DNA from: a virus | DNA: 33,277 nt | Virus record (IMG/VR): IMGVR_UViG_3300021499_000007 | Location: 1 to 33,277 of that record | Reading direction: 5' to 3' (one strand) | In this document: piece after piece, positions 22,451 to 30,608 of the stretch | Numbering within the stretch: the first letter of the stretch is position 1 | Layout: each line of letters begins with the position of its first letter | The notes under the pieces: model-generated | The model's database searches: none | Seen by the model: the letters and a program-made list of their open reading frames with translations, nothing else | What the model was told of the DNA's origin: nothing | Program-made: the position numbers and the translations under genes

Positions 22451-24209
22451 TTAAACCTCCCTGCAATAATTTTTGCTGCATTTTTTCTGGATCTGTCAAA
22501 AATTCATCTACATTTTTAAATCCTAAGGCTTCTATAAACTTCTTTGCAATATTATAAATGTTCTTAGGAGTAACAATACCAACCTGAACAAGTTGTGGAT
22601 AAATTTGCATTATCATTTGTAAGTTTTGCAATTGCTGTTCTTTTACTCCTACACCCATTCCTGCGCTCACTTCCAAGTCAAATTCACCTCTTATATCCTC
22701 TGGTGATATCTGCAACCTTTCATTTGTAAGCCTAATAACTATATCTTGCGTAATAAACCGCTGATTTAGCTCAATCAAAAACCTAAAGAATTCTTTTATA
22801 CCTGTCTCAGCAAAAATTCTTGCAATAAGCTCTAACCTTTGCTGAGCAGCTGCCATGATAAGCCTTACACCCGTTGCGGTTTTGTTCAAAGACCTCGCAT
22901 CAAGTCCCTGATTATATCTGGTTACTCCAGTTCTATTCTCTTTAAGTCCTTCTATATATTCAAGAAAATTATAAGTCCAAGAAGCCAAAGGCTGAATAGG
23001 CAAAGGTCTAATAGCCCCTAATTGCCTTACTCTAATAAACTCTTTATCTAAAACAAGGTCTTGTAAGTTAACAGCAGTTTCAAGCACTTCAAGCTTTGGA
23101 TCATTATTAAGAGCAATATTAACCAAAATCTGTCTGATTAATGCAGTTTTTATTGCTTGAATATCAGCTAAAATATCAGAAAAGCTTTTACCCCAAATTT
23201 CATAAGGTTCAAGAATCGGAGCAAGCACAAAAAAGGGTGGTCTACCATAAAGATTTTCTTCTACTCTCAGAATCGTATCATTAACAACAGTTACAATAAC
23301 AGGCTCAAGCAAACCATCATTGTTAATATCATACTTAGTATAGCATTCATAAAGCTTAAAAATTTTTCTTGCTTCATCTACCTGCGGAGGAGTAAATTGG
23401 CTTTGATTTGGCCTAAGAGCAAAATTTAGCTCATCCCAGTTTACATTTTCCTGCTCTTGTCCTTTTCTTATTGCTTCTTCTACCGCATCTTCATCATAAA
23501 TTCCTTCCTGAGCTCTTTTTCTTAAATAATCAGCTGTAACTAACTTTCTGTGAGCAACAAATGTAGCATCTTTAATATTCGATGCGTCAGGATGATAAAT
23601 AAATTCATTCGGAGGAATGTTTGTAAAAACAGGCTGGTTCTTTTTAATCTTTTTTAGCTTATAAGTTACAACAGCATAAACATTATTTTCGGTTGGTTCT
23701 ACTTTAACAACTTCTATATTTTCTGCTTGCTTCATTGCTTCAGCTTCCTCTATTGAAAAAAGCCCTTTCATTTGAAAATCTTCTGTCTCTCTTTCCCACC
23801 AACATTTAATAACGCCTAATCCACTCACAAGAGCATCTTTAAACCAGCGATAAAAAATCATAAAACCAGGATTCTGAACTTGTATTTGAAAATTGATAAG
23901 TTCTTGCATTAACTCTGCTTTTCTTTCATCTTCAGCTTGCCTGCCTTTAATAGTAACAACATCCTCTCCACCAAAGAAAATTCTCATAAGGCTTGGTAAA
24001 GCCCATTCGATTACATCAGCAGTATCCGTTGAAACAACAGAAGACCTCTTACCAAGTTTGGGAAACTTTTGAGCGTAATAATCTGGATCTGCATTATAAA
24101 TTTGATAACGCTCAACAAGCTTGGGTTTTATATAAGACTCAAAATAGCCCTCGGCAGACTCGATATCAATCCTAATCTTTTCTAAAAGCTCTCTTTCTTC
24201 TAATTTCAT
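22296..24209 (-). CDS. Portal protein
   Basis: 637 aa, ATG at 24209 with AGAAGGAGA. N-terminal helices (IRIDIESAEGYFESYIKPK), a VVSTDTADVIEWALPSLMRIFFGG segment (adjoining stretches ~56-80), and the C-terminal portal signature NQGLDARSLNKTATGVRLIM (a few residues) with RFLIELNQRFI stem helices, as in P22-like and other podovirus portals. Ring at the packaging vertex for DNA entry and exit. The last 52 codons overlap the next gene. Confidence 0.85.
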   Translation of the reverse strand: MKLEERELLEKIRIDIESAEGYFESYIKPKLVERYQIYNADPDYYAQKFPKLGKRSSVVSTDTADVIEWALPSLMRIFFGGEDVVTIKGRQAEDERKAELMQELINFQIQVQNPGFMIFYRWFKDALVSGLGVIKCWWERETEDFQMKGLFSIEEAEAMKQAENIEVVKVEPTENNVYAVVTYKLKKIKKNQPVFTNIPPNEFIYHPDASNIKDATFVAHRKLVTADYLRKRAQEGIYDEDAVEEAIRKGQEQENVNWDELNFALRPNQSQFTPPQVDEARKIFKLYECYTKYDINNDGLLEPVIVTVVNDTILRVEENLYGRPPFFVLAPILEPYEIWGKSFSDILADIQAIKTALIRQILVNIALNNDPKLEVLETAVNLQDLVLDKEFIRVRQLGAIRPLPIQPLASWTYNFLEYIEGLKENRTGVTRYNQGLDARSLNKTATGVRLIMAAAQQRLELIARIFAETGIKEFFRFLIELNQRFITQDIVIRLTNERLQISPEDIRGEFDLEVSAGMGVGVKEQQLQNLQMIMQIYPQLVQVGIVTPKNIYNIAKKFIEALGFKNVDEFLTDPEKMQQKLLQGGLNAATGNRETAGAGVEEILPLLESQRLTESVSRVSGRRKKANIPGVAAEEES

Positions 24210-24232
24210 TTTTATCTCCTTCTATTTGATTT

Positions 24233-24517
24233 TTAAAATAAATGTTTGAGAAGCAAAGCAATTGTAGTTCCAACTAAGCTTCCAACTGTAGCAAAAATCC
24301 CCATTAACCAAGCCAATCTTGTTTCAAGCCTTAAAAATTTATCATCCATTTTCTTCCTCCACTCCTCCAGATTTTCTAACCTTATATCAAAAGAATTTAG
24401 CTTTTCTCTACATGTAACAAAATTACAACATGTTTCTTGCCTGAATGCTTCAAGTATATCCTTTACTTTTCTACCATATTCACAACCAACATGATTTAAA
24501 TTTGCACCATCAGCCAT
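24233..24517 (-). CDS. Coiled-coil protein with a C-terminal membrane anchor (XhlA-like)
   Basis: 94 aa, ATG at 24517 with AAAAGGAGGAAG. N-terminal Cys cluster (CEYG, ETCCNFVTC), coiled coil (FDIRLENLEEWRKKMDDKFL), and a single TM at ~68-92 (LAWLMGIFATVGSLVGTTIALL). The coil-plus-TM layout is that of XhlA/hemolysin-like phage proteins linked to lysis, yet it lies between terminase and portal. Could be a membrane-targeting factor; role unproven. Confidence 0.65.
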   Translation of the reverse strand: MADGANLNHVGCEYGRKVKDILEAFRQETCCNFVTCREKLNSFDIRLENLEEWRKKMDDKFLRLETRLAWLMGIFATVGSLVGTTIALLLKHLF

Positions 24518-24530
24518 TCTTCCTCCTTTT

Positions 24531-25910
24531 TTAAAAAGCAGTTACAGATGGTATCTCTATTTCTTCTGTTCTATAAAAAACTGGTGGAGTGGCAATTTGC
24601 TCCATATAAGCCAAAGCATCGATAAGATCATCATGTTTGCCTCTCGGAAACATCAATAATTCACTTTCAAGTTCTGTAAGAAAAGCTGCATTAACAGGAA
24701 ACCAGATTGTTCCTGTCGCAAACCTTGGTTGTAAAGCTTGTATTCTCAATTCTTTAGCTTTCTGAGCTTTCAAAGGAACAATCTCAAAAAATTGATTTCT
24801 TTTTACCATTTCTTTTTCCAAGAAATGAGCCAAAGCCTGTTGATAAGCAACTTTTTCAATGCCGACTTTTAAAGGCTGGTATTTGACAACTGCACGAAAA
24901 ATAGCTTCTATTGTTTTTGAAGGATCATAACGCCCATAGTCAATATCAAGAACAAACCAGTGATTCTGTGGGCTTACCGCTACAGTAACAATTGCTGTAT
25001 AATCTGCTGTATAAGCCTCGCTAATGGCTAAATCAACCGTGGTAAAAACTGAGTAATTATTTTCACGCCACTTCAAATCTTTCGGATTGTAATATTTAAA
25101 ATATTCACGCTTAAAAACTTGGGTCTCAGGAGCAATAGGCTGATTCATATATTCTGCATACCAAAGATGAAGCAAGCCTTGCTTGCGATATTCTTCCTTT
25201 TTAGCCTGAATTGCTTCTAAAGAATATTTTTCAGGCCAGGTTGGGTTATCATTTTCATCTAAAACGCCATACCTTAACGCAACAAATCCCTCAGGTGGCT
25301 CATTAAGCAAATTATTCAAAAGACTATCCTCATGTAAAATAGTTCCAATAATAAAAAACCTTCCCGCTAAACTTAAAGGAAGAACATCAGCAAAAAACCA
25401 TTCTTTTAGCTTCTGTCTCTGTTTTTCTGAGGAAATTTCTTCAAGCTTTTCTATATCATCAAGAATAATTATGTCAGGTCTTTTTTCTTGATAACGCAAA
25501 CCTCTCAAATTTTGTCCAGCTCCAAAAACCTTGATTAGATGTAATTCGCCTGTCAGTTTGTCCTGGTATTCTAAAACATCGACTTTATCTGTAATTACCT
25601 CGGCAACTTGCGTTAAAAGAGGATGGCTTTGAATCTCTGCTCTTAAAGTTCTGAACTGCTCTTCTGCTCTGTCTTTAGAAGCAGCTATATAAACTAAAAA
25701 ACGATATTTTCCTGTTAAAATGTTCCAAACAGGAAAAAATAGCCAAGCATAGGTTGATTTCGCAAACTCACGCGGTAAAGCAATAATAATATTTTTGTCT
25801 GTCTCTGTTAAAAGTTTAGCAAGATGATAATGAACCTTTGACGGTGGCAAGCTGCAATAGCGAGGGAAAATTAATCTCGCAAGATCAACTAAAGACTTTT
25901 TAGCTTTCAT
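24531..25910 (-). CDS. terL: Terminase large subunit
   Basis: 459 aa from ATG at 25910 (overlapping the upstream stop by 11 nt); an upstream GTG would add a lysine-rich extension and is less likely. Motor: ALPREFAKST (44-53) as Walker A-like loop and PDIIILDD (D151, D152) as Walker B. Nuclease: VDLAIS (D293), GIEK (E352), HDDLIDAL (D427/D428/D431). This is the RNase-H-fold headful-type nuclease. Together with the small subunit it packages the genome through the portal. Confidence 0.92.
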   Translation of the reverse strand: MKAKKSLVDLARLIFPRYCSLPPSKVHYHLAKLLTETDKNIIIALPREFAKSTYAWLFFPVWNILTGKYRFLVYIAASKDRAEEQFRTLRAEIQSHPLLTQVAEVITDKVDVLEYQDKLTGELHLIKVFGAGQNLRGLRYQEKRPDIIILDDIEKLEEISSEKQRQKLKEWFFADVLPLSLAGRFFIIGTILHEDSLLNNLLNEPPEGFVALRYGVLDENDNPTWPEKYSLEAIQAKKEEYRKQGLLHLWYAEYMNQPIAPETQVFKREYFKYYNPKDLKWRENNYSVFTTVDLAISEAYTADYTAIVTVAVSPQNHWFVLDIDYGRYDPSKTIEAIFRAVVKYQPLKVGIEKVAYQQALAHFLEKEMVKRNQFFEIVPLKAQKAKELRIQALQPRFATGTIWFPVNAAFLTELESELLMFPRGKHDDLIDALAYMEQIATPPVFYRTEEIEIPSVTAF

Positions 25911-26250
25911 CTTTATTTTCTTTTTCTTCTTTCTCTTCCTCACCTAAAAGTGCCTTCCTTATTTCGCACAACAAAGGCTTAACGCTAATATCATAACTGC
26001 TTTCAAGCTTTTCAGGCAATAAACGACTTAACGCAACCTCGCAAGATTTTACCGCGAGCTCTAAAAGGAATCTTTTTCCCAGTTTGCTTTCTGAAATGTC
26101 TTTAATCCAGTTTTCTTTCTCAGCAAGATCAAAAATTTCTGCAATTGCTTTTTGCTTCTTTCCATAAAGAATAGCTTCTCGCTTCTTTATTTCTTCTAAA
26201 ACTGCATCAAGAAGTTCTTTTTCGTCAATCTTTGCTTTTTCCCTCATCAC
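25900..26250 (-). CDS. Probable terminase small subunit
   Basis: 116 aa; GTG at 26250 or ATG at 26247, with no clear ribosome binding site. Helical and highly charged (DEKELLDAVLEEIKKREAIL), C-terminal acidic/basic tail (LLGEEEKEEKENKDES). First gene of the late operon and immediately before terL, the standard place for terS. No DNA-binding motif is unmistakable. A promoter at 26256..26283 would start RNA close to the start codon. Confidence 0.65.
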   Translation of the reverse strand: MMREKAKIDEKELLDAVLEEIKKREAILYGKKQKAIAEIFDLAEKENWIKDISESKLGKRFLLELAVKSCEVALSRLLPEKLESSYDISVKPLLCEIRKALLGEEEKEEKENKDES

Positions 26251-26255
26251 TTTTA

Positions 26256-26283
26256 AATATAGACCAAAATCCAGAAATTACAA
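26256..26283 (-). promoter_or_regulatory. Probable late-operon promoter
   Basis: Minus strand: TTGTAA (26283..26278), 16-nt spacer, TATATT (26261..26256). The expected RNA start (~26249) falls on the first codons of the small terminase gene, implying leaderless mRNA or a different true start. Moderate match only; a phage-activated promoter could lie elsewhere in 26284..26400. Confidence 0.4.
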
Positions 26284-26403
26284 GCCTTTTCATTTCCTTT
26301 TAAATTTTTCAAAAAATTCCCAAAATTTTAAAATCTTCCCTTCTCTTTTTCCTCAGAATTCCTCTAACCAGATTTTATCACCATTTTTTAGGTAAAATAA
26401 AAC

Positions 26404-26431
26404 TTGACAAAAATAAAATTTCGTTTATATT
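26404..26431 (+). promoter_or_regulatory. Promoter of the plus-strand cassette
   Basis: TTGACA (26404-26409), 16-nt spacer, TATATT (26426-26431). The start codon at 26472 lies about 40 bp downstream behind AAAAAAAAGGAGGTGGG. Strong -35 and acceptable -10; arranged back to back with the late promoter in the 221-bp divergent gap 26251..26471. The rest of that gap shows only AT-rich runs. Confidence 0.75.
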
Positions 26432-26471
26432 TTATTTGTAGAAAATAAAAACAAAAAAAAGGAGGTGGGCT

Positions 26472-26855
26472 ATGTTAAAAATTAAAAAAATCTCTTTAGA
26501 AGAATTGAAAGAATTTCATAAAGAAAAATTTCTACCTGCATTTTTAGAAAATTTAATAATTATTGAGGATGAAAATAATTTAAAAGTCTTCCTCATCCCT
26601 GGGCAAGTATTCCTTACATTTGAAGCAAAAGAAATTTTTGAAAACGAAAGCCTTGACACTTTTCTAAAAACTTTTTCAATCGCCATTTTTCAGTTTCACA
26701 GAAAATGCAAGACAGAAGTTTCTATTGAAACCCCTAACTATCAAATCTCCGAATTATTTGGAGATTCGGAGACCGATTTTACAAATTGTAGATATTGTCA
26801 CCTTTGCAACTGTTATCATTATTACTCTTCAACTAATCTAAATTGGCATGATTAA
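26472..26855 (+). CDS. Hypothetical protein with C-terminal Cys/His cluster
   Basis: 127 aa, ATG at 26472 with a perfect AAGGAGGTG. Alpha/beta body with a conserved-looking FLIPGQVFLTFEAKEIFE section. The C-terminus carries CRYCHLCNCYHYY (CxxCxxCxC plus His), suggesting zinc binding. First gene of the plus-strand cassette. No family recognised. Candidate anti-defence or host-control protein by setting. Confidence 0.75.
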   Translation: MLKIKKISLEELKEFHKEKFLPAFLENLIIIEDENNLKVFLIPGQVFLTFEAKEIFENESLDTFLKTFSIAIFQFHRKCKTEVSIETPNYQISELFGDSETDFTNCRYCHLCNCYHYYSSTNLNWHD

Positions 26856-26878
26856 AATAAAAAAAAGGAGGTGCTATT

Positions 26879-27166
26879 ATGAAATTAAAAGAATTAGAAA
26901 AAACCATTTTAAAAGAACTTAACTCAAATCTAAAAAAATTTGCGACTTTAGATGATGCTATCATTGAAACAATAGAAAATCTTAGTGAAGATTATTATTT
27001 TCTTGATCATTATACTTCATGGCCAGATGGTCGTGGAGGAGATATTCTTTCTGCTCATTTTAAAATTGATAATAAATATTATTGTTGCATGTTTTATGAT
27101 AAAAACTTAATAAACTTAAAAGAAATCACAAAAGAAATTTATGAAAAAGATAATCCTTTTAATTAA
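26879..27166 (+). CDS. Hypothetical acidic protein
   Basis: 95 aa, ATG at 26879 behind AAAAAGGAGGTGC. N-terminal helices (KLKELEKTILKELNSNLKK), then beta-rich middle (YYFLDHYTSWPDGRGGDILSA) with CC pair near residue 73, and an acidic C-terminus. Second gene of the cassette. The WPDGRGG loop is distinctive, but no family is recognised. Confidence 0.75.
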   Translation: MKLKELEKTILKELNSNLKKFATLDDAIIETIENLSEDYYFLDHYTSWPDGRGGDILSAHFKIDNKYYCCMFYDKNLINLKEITKEIYEKDNPFN

Positions 27167-27188
27167 AAATAAAAATAGGAGGTGGGTT

Positions 27189-27362
27189 ATGTGGGAAATT
27201 TTAAGGCAAAACTACATTATTTTAGAAGCAAAAAAGTTTAAAAAATTCAATGAGAACTATAAAGAATTTTTGTCTATTTTTTTCAAAATCGAAAAACATG
27301 AAATCTTCGATCACCTTCTCATCCTCAAAAAAAGAGAAAAATATCTTGGAATTCAAAAATAA
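27189..27362 (+). CDS. Small basic hypothetical protein
   Basis: 57 aa. ATG at 27189 is chosen because AATAGGAGGTGGG precedes it; an upstream in-frame ATG at 27141 lies within the previous gene. Beta-alpha pattern (WEILRQNYIILEAKKFKKF, HEIFDHLLILKK), Lys-rich. Function unknown. Third gene of the cassette. Confidence 0.7.
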   Translation: MWEILRQNYIILEAKKFKKFNENYKEFLSIFFKIEKHEIFDHLLILKKREKYLGIQK

Positions 27363-27381
27363 TAAAAAGGAGGAGGAAGGC

Positions 27382-27600
27382 ATGGCTTATCCAAGATTAA
27401 ATCAAAGAGTTAAAGCTATAATTACATGGGGAAGGTCTAAACTAAATGGTATGCATATCGGGAAAATAATTTCTAAACCTTTCAGAGCAAGGAGTGGTGC
27501 AGTTCTTGCTTATATGGATTGCGAGGTTTGTGGAAAGAAACATTGCATCCCTTGGACAAGCGATACAAGAATTATTCGCTTTGAGGCTTTGGAGGATTAA
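27382..27600 (+). CDS. Small CxxC-containing protein, possible beta-barrel nucleic-acid binder
   Basis: 72 aa. ATG at 27382 behind AAAAAGGAGGAGG; longer in-frame reading upstream overlaps the prior gene and lacks a site. Beta-rich with basic loops (KAIITWGRSKLNG, KIISKPFRARSGAVLAYMD) and DCEVCGKKHC near residue 46, a CxxC..HC half zinc site. Ends convergently with the minus-strand gene at 27572 (29-bp overlap). No family recognised. Confidence 0.72.
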   Translation: MAYPRLNQRVKAIITWGRSKLNGMHIGKIISKPFRARSGAVLAYMDCEVCGKKHCIPWTSDTRIIRFEALED

Positions 27601-27856
27601 TTATCCTCATTTTGCTGTTTCTTTCTTCCATATAGGCAGCACGAAGCTTTGCTTTCCTCCAAGCCTCTATATCAGCAACATGAATTACAGGGCGGCGAAA
27701 TTTTTCGCTTGTCTCTAAAAAAAATATAGGTATGCCCCAATTTCTCCAATTTCTTACTAAAGTGTTTTCAGGAATTCCTAAATACCGTGATATATCCCTC
27801 CAACCTACTATAAACCCACTCCCTTTTAATTTTTCCGTAATTTTAGGATAGCTCAT
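27572..27856 (-). CDS. Helix-turn-helix DNA-binding protein (AlpA/excisionase-like)
   Basis: 94 aa, ATG at 27856 with GGAGGTG; it overlaps the resolvase stop. GWRDISRYLGIPENTLVRNW forms the HTH, then IPIFFLE and RRPVIHVADIEAWRKA make the wing and recognition tail typical of excisionase/MerR/AlpA-like factors and some small terminases. Its position as last gene of the early block, near the late promoter, makes a late-gene activator or terminase partner possible. Confidence 0.75.
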   Translation of the reverse strand: MSYPKITEKLKGSGFIVGWRDISRYLGIPENTLVRNWRNWGIPIFFLETSEKFRRPVIHVADIEAWRKAKLRAAYMEERNSKMRIINPPKPQSE

Positions 27857-28316
27857 TTTTAATTAAACACCTCCTCATATATTCTGCTATTAAAAGTGCG
27901 TCCGATTTTCCATCACATTTTCCAATCTCACTTGCAAGATAAGGAAACAAGGCTTTAGCTCTTTCCAAAGATAATTGTTTTATTTCTTTTCTTGTTTTCT
28001 TTTTATGGCTTCCTAACATTTCTTTTTGCCATCTCTTAGGATGTATTTCTTCATAAGATATTCTTAAAGCTTTCAAAATCCCTAAAACTATTCCATATTG
28101 AACTCCTAATCTAAATGTAGAACAAACCCCTTGCCGAGGAAAAGGTTGCTGCTTTTCTACTCCTACTATAATTGTGTCTCTTTTCTTTTTTCTCTCGAAC
28201 AATTCAATAAGCTCTGTAAAGTCCTCAGGCATTTTATAAACTTCTGCCTGAAGTGTCTTAATATCTATAAATGCTATTCCGCCCTTTTTTCCTATATCTA
28301 TCCCTGCTATTATCAT
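27843..28316 (-). CDS. RuvC-like Holliday junction resolvase
   Basis: 157 aa, ATG at 28316 overlapping the upstream TGA. RNase-H fold acidic residues: D7 in AGIDIG, E54 in VGVEKQ, D135 and D139 in GKCDGKSDALLIAEY. PFPRQGV and IHPKRWQKEML are typical of phage RuvC-type nucleases. Resolves recombination or packaging intermediates; the only clear recombination enzyme besides the RecB/Cas4-like nuclease. Confidence 0.85.
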   Translation of the reverse strand: MIIAGIDIGKKGGIAFIDIKTLQAEVYKMPEDFTELIELFERKKKRDTIIVGVEKQQPFPRQGVCSTFRLGVQYGIVLGILKALRISYEEIHPKRWQKEMLGSHKKKTRKEIKQLSLERAKALFPYLASEIGKCDGKSDALLIAEYMRRCLIKNELS

Positions 28317-28699
28317 TTTTCCTTCATTAAATACAAACGAATAAGCATTTTTGCTCTTACATTTGCTTCTAATTCATCAACTTCTATATAATGCTTTCCT
28401 TCTCTTCTTTTCCAAAAATCAGTATAACACTCCCACCAATTCTCTTCTTTTAAAGAAGCAGCAAATTTAGGCAAATGCTCTCCCAATTCTCTTACAGTAG
28501 GAGCTTTGATTCTCTCTAAGTTGTTTATTTTTAAATCATGCTCTATATCTTCATTTGTCATTTTCTCAAAAAATGAAAGAAAAACTTTTCCTTGCCTATC
28601 AATAGTCCAATAATAACCCCCTCCACTTTGAGGATACCCTAAATCCTTTAACTTTTTGCAAAGCTCTAAAGAAGGAACCTCTTTTTTTAAATCAAACAT
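28313..28699 (-). CDS. Conserved-looking phage hypothetical protein
   Basis: 128 aa, ATG at 28699 with AAGGAGAGA. Starts FDLKKEVPSLELCKKLKDLG and has SGGGYYWTIDRQGKV, a layout I recall from many phage and prophage proteins of unknown function ('...LKELGYPQ...YW'). KAPTVRELGEHLPKF and C-terminal helices follow. Role unknown. Confidence 0.75.
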   Translation of the reverse strand: MFDLKKEVPSLELCKKLKDLGYPQSGGGYYWTIDRQGKVFLSFFEKMTNEDIEHDLKINNLERIKAPTVRELGEHLPKFAASLKEENWWECYTDFWKRREGKHYIEVDELEANVRAKMLIRLYLMKEK

Positions 28700-28702
28700 T
28701 GC

Positions 28703-28999
28703 CTATCTCTCCTTAATTCTGTAATAACAAATCAAAACTACAATTGTCCCTACTAAAACAAAACATTCCAAAGAACAAAAAATGTTTCCATAAATTTTTT
28801 CAAATCCTATTTTAAATCCAATCAGAACAAAAACCACAAGACAAAAAGTTGCATTAAGCCAAACAGCTCCTTGATAAATTAAACTAATGTCTTTTGCTGT
28901 CTTTCTTTTTATAAGAAGCCTTATCTGAGCAATTGCAAAACTTCCTGTAATTATCGATAAAACAAGTATCAAACTTTGCAAGTAAGGTAATGCTTCCAT
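28703..28999 (-). CDS. SemiSWEET/PQ-loop-like small membrane protein
   Basis: 98 aa, ATG at 28999 with AAGGAGG. Three hydrophobic segments (~8-30, 44-64, 72-92). The features match SemiSWEET sugar transporters: TM1 ending AIAQIRLLI (usual PQ replaced by AQ), then KTAKDISL, Trp47 in TM2 and Asn72 at the start of TM3, which line the pocket in that family. It would work as a dimer moving sugars or similar small solutes across the inner membrane. A holin-like role is an alternative. Confidence 0.6.
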   Translation of the reverse strand: MEALPYLQSLILVLSIITGSFAIAQIRLLIKRKTAKDISLIYQGAVWLNATFCLVVFVLIGFKIGFEKIYGNIFCSLECFVLVGTIVVLICYYRIKER

Positions 29000-29011
29000 C
29001 TTTCCTCCTTA

Positions 29012-29209
29012 CTATGTTTTTGTATTCTTTTCTTCATATAACATTTCAATAAGCATTATCATTGCTTTTAAAGCTTTTTCGCAAAAAGTTTTCTTCTTTA
29101 TCGCTTCATGCCAAGAACTCAAAATAGTATCCCATGCTTTCTGCGGATCTTTTTCTTTTAATTCTTTTTTCAGCTTTTCAAGTTCTTTTAATGCCTTGCA
29201 CTCTTTCAT
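29012..29209 (-). CDS. Small helical hypothetical protein
   Basis: 65 aa. ATG at 29209 is chosen, one base after the previous stop (TAAAATG), rather than an in-frame GTG at 29230 inside that gene. Charged helices (KALKELEKLKKELKEKDPQ, then WDTILSSWHEAIKKK), with two Cys. Unassigned. Confidence 0.7.
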   Translation of the reverse strand: MKECKALKELEKLKKELKEKDPQKAWDTILSSWHEAIKKKTFCEKALKAMIMLIEMLYEEKNTKT

Positions 29210-29210
29210 T

Positions 29211-29498
29211 TTATTGAACTGCTGTTTCACTGCTTAAGGTTTCTATTAGAAAATCTACATCTTCTCTTAATAAAAGAACCTGAACATAACCATTCGATAT
29301 CCAACAATCTGTTTGCTCATACTTTCCCCAGTTTTCCTTTGCTGCCTTTAACTGCTGCACAAAATACTCTTTCTCTGCTTCATTCACTAAATAAATCGTC
29401 ACTCTCCCTAAACCATAAGTAAGAGCATAACTTTCATCCTGCGTCGACTTCCTTATTTTCCACCTATCGTTTTGTCCTATTAACATACTTTGCATCAT
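29211..29498 (-). CDS. Hypothetical protein, alpha/beta
   Basis: 95 aa, ATG at 29498 with GGAGGTG. Pattern: WKIRKSTQDES, YGLGRVTIYLV, AEKEYFVQQLKAAKENW helix, and YVQVLLLREDVDFLIETL. This small beta-alpha-beta unit is unassigned. Coupled to the next gene. Confidence 0.72.
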   Translation of the reverse strand: MMQSMLIGQNDRWKIRKSTQDESYALTYGLGRVTIYLVNEAEKEYFVQQLKAAKENWGKYEQTDCWISNGYVQVLLLREDVDFLIETLSSETAVQ

Positions 29499-29514
29499 TT
29501 TTACACCTCCTATT

Positions 29515-29712
29515 CTATTTTTCTATTTCATTTTGTTTCTCATATAACAAAAGCACTGCTTTTAGAAGATACCGCATAATTCTTTCTAAACTACGCAATG
29601 TTAAAAAATATAAATATCCATGCTTTGTATATTTATCCGTAAAGTAATAATCATACATAAAAGCTATTTCATTCATTACTTCTTCCAATTCTTCTCTCTT
29701 TTTATCCTCCAT
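29515..29712 (-). CDS. Small helical hypothetical protein
   Basis: 65 aa. ATG at 29712 behind GCAGGAGGTATAAAG is chosen over an in-frame start 54 nt upstream inside the nuclease gene. Acidic first helix (KREELEEVMNEIAFMYDYYF), second helix (SLERIMRYLLKAVLLLY). No family recognised. Confidence 0.72.
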   Translation of the reverse strand: MEDKKREELEEVMNEIAFMYDYYFTDKYTKHGYLYFLTLRSLERIMRYLLKAVLLLYEKQNEIEK

Positions 29713-29714
29713 CT

Positions 29715-30608
29715 TTATACCTCCTGCATTTTTATTTTTTCTTTTAATGCTTGCCATTGCGGACAAAAATCAGCTACCTCGCAAAAATAAAGACAACCAA
29801 TTGGAATAATCTCTTTCACTATTTCTTTCTTTACTTTTTTAGCATATTCTTCAGCTTTCTTTTCATCTGAAAATCTTTTATTCCCCACTACATAATTTAC
29901 TCTTAACATCATATCTTCCTCGCTACAAATAAATTGCTCTTCATGCAATTTTAATCTTTGTATAATAAATTCTTCTACTTTGCTATCTTCCCAAATAGGA
30001 TACTCCACTATCACTAAAGGTGAAGGAAGCTTGCTTCTCAATGGTGAAAAATCTCTTAACAGGAATACATTCTTAATTGCTTTAACTTTAATTCCTTCCT
30101 TTTTCTCAAGCATATATCTATAAATTTGCAATTGCTTTTCATATTTATCAAACTTTTCATGTGTTATTACAAATTCAGAAGTCACTTTATAGTCATAAAT
30201 TATCTCATCCTCAAACAAATCAAATTCTCCTACTATTTTCCAATTACCTATTTCAAGTTCCATTTGCTTTTTCTCCTTTAAACGCAATAATCTTTTTGCT
30301 TGTAATAAAAGCATTTTTTTATCATTAAGCATCTCAGCCTTTTTCATCTCTTCTAAAATCTCTTGAAACTCTTTTAGCTCAAGCAATGAGTGAATCATTA
30401 TTCCCATTATTTGATAATGAAAGTTAGTTGTTCTTCTACTTATATTTTCATAATTCTCTCTTAGAAGTTTTCTTTTAAGAGGAGAACCTATTAGCTCTGT
30501 CACCCTGATCGTATTTTCAGGCAGCAGTTTATATTCTTTCGTATAAATTGAAAAAAGGCTTGTCGGTATTAGTTCTTCTGTAAAATCTTTTATAACTGTT
30601 ATTTTCAT
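29715..30608 (-). CDS. RecB/Cas4-like PD-(D/E)XK nuclease
   Basis: 297 aa, ATG at 30608 with AGGAGG. Core nuclease: HSLLE (His73), GEFDLFEDE with D130, DYK (D139-K141), then QLQIYRYML (~159-167). C-terminal CLYFCEVADFC (three Cys, ~272-282) resembles the Cas4/AddB iron-sulfur site, but the usual N-terminal fourth Cys is absent (VTELIGSPLKRKLL). Likely a 5' or 3' exonuclease in replication or recombination. No CRISPR neighbours are present. Confidence 0.78.
   Translation of the reverse strand: MKITVIKDFTEELIPTSLFSIYTKEYKLLPENTIRVTELIGSPLKRKLLRENYENISRRTTNFHYQIMGIMIHSLLELKEFQEILEEMKKAEMLNDKKMLLLQAKRLLRLKEKKQMELEIGNWKIVGEFDLFEDEIIYDYKVTSEFVITHEKFDKYEKQLQIYRYMLEKKEGIKVKAIKNVFLLRDFSPLRSKLPSPLVIVEYPIWEDSKVEEFIIQRLKLHEEQFICSEEDMMLRVNYVVGNKRFSDEKKAEEYAKKVKKEIVKEIIPIGCLYFCEVADFCPQWQALKEKIKMQEV

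Noticed and set aside
29715-30608. Cas4-like gene as evidence for a CRISPR system
   Set aside because: No cas1/cas2 and no repeats nearby. Cas4/RecB-like nucleases are common phage replication proteins.
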